Below the pieces are notes generated by a model, which did not search any database, was not told the DNA's origin, and saw nothing but the letters and a program-made list of their open reading frames with translations. A program made the position numbers and the translations under genes. From contig CAYTSW010000169.1 of assembly GCA_964440605.1 (NCBI GenBank), forward strand, positions 1-5,677: a stretch of DNA of 5,677 nt, in the 5' to 3' direction. Each line of letters begins with the position of its first letter. Within the stretch, counting starts at the first letter, position 1. The stretch comes from CAYTSW01 sp964440605. GTDB lineage: Bacteria > Planctomycetota > Phycisphaerae > Phycisphaerales > UBA1924. Shown in pieces: positions 5,382 through 5,677 of this stretch.

Positions 5382-5677
5382 ATGACCACCGCGACCGCGA
5401 CACCGATGACGATCAACACCAAGCATGCGACGCGACGGGAGCTGCACATCGGTTCCCTTGACGAGCTGCGGGCCGAGCTCGACCGCATCGAAGCGGGCCA
5501 GAGCGCCGGGACGTTGCAGACGACCGGGAACTGGACGCCCGGGCAGAACCTGCGGCATCTGGCGATCTTCTTTCGAGCATCGCTCGATGGCTTCCCGCCC
5601 GGGAAGCCGCCGGCGGTGCTCCGGTGGTTCGTGCGTGTGCTGTTCAAGAAGCGGGCGATCGCGGGTAAGCCGGCGAT
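5382..5677 (+). CDS. DUF1569 family protein, 5' part (runs off the window)
   Basis: An open frame from the ATG at 5382 continues through the last base, giving 98 residues with no stop. After a short polar N-terminus it reads ATRRELHIGSLDELRAELDR (16-35), then TGNWTPGQNLRHLA (48-61) and ASLDGFPPG (66-74). These are recognisable DUF1569 features: the RRELHF.SLDE. opening, the GNW..GQ...HLA helix with its conserved histidine (His59 here), and a later SIDGFP-like stretch. DUF1569 proteins belong to the DinB/YfiT-like four-helix-bundle group, in which histidines can bind metal. Their biochemical role is unknown, and several planctomycetes carry many copies. GAAAGG lies seven bases before the start; Met9 (ATG at 5406) is an alternative. 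It follows pfp after 35 bases, so a shared transcript is likely, though a functional link is not shown. Confidence 0.82.
   Translation, partial: MTTATATPMTINTKHATRRELHIGSLDELRAELDRIEAGQSAGTLQTTGNWTPGQNLRHLAIFFRASLDGFPPGKPPAVLRWFVRVLFKKRAIAGKPA

Noticed and set aside
1..5677. tRNA, rRNA, riboswitch, CRISPR array, toxin-antitoxin or defence genes
   Set aside because: I looked on both strands and saw no cloverleaf-like segments, regularly spaced repeats or hallmark motifs of such systems. The window is mostly housekeeping genes.

Overview
The window is GC-rich and densely coding, with strong G/C bias at third codon positions and weak or absent Shine-Dalgarno sequences at several starts. A DUF1569 protein, a pyrophosphate-type phosphofructokinase and a LuxR-HTH regulator with an unfamiliar N-terminus together suggest a planctomycete, perhaps of the Phycisphaerae. 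This taxonomic guess is an inference from gene content and was not tested by any search. Nothing here looks like a defence island, CRISPR array, prophage or RNA gene.

Layout, left to right. The first ~99 bases are the 3' part of an IS630-family transposase on the minus strand. It is cut off by the window edge and butts directly against, or slightly overlaps, the end of panC (pantothenate synthetase, minus strand, 95-967). To its right lies a short minus-strand reading frame (989-1135, with coding-like sequence to about 1177) of unknown function and no convincing start for its full length. Next comes a family-4-type uracil-DNA glycosylase (minus, 1250-1984) that lacks every cysteine, so it cannot hold the 4Fe-4S cluster usual in this family. 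A probable rho-independent terminator (2009-2052, minus) separates it from a LuxR/GerE-type regulator (minus, 2173-3045).

A non-coding stretch (3046-3403) with a perfect palindrome and two pairs of direct repeats lies upstream of the regulator. Then comes a predicted lipoprotein (minus, 3404-4012). It is divergent from a plus-strand pair made of pfp (PPi-dependent phosphofructokinase, 4141-5346) and a DUF1569 gene that runs off the right edge (5382 onward).

Functionally this is mostly housekeeping: vitamin B5/CoA synthesis, DNA uracil repair and glycolysis, with one regulator and one envelope lipoprotein. The genes do not form an obvious common pathway. The points most worth a second look are the cysteine-free uracil-DNA glycosylase, the small start-less coding frame upstream of panC, and the transposase remnant fused to the 3' end of panC. 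I did not find convincing evidence of a new multi-gene system.
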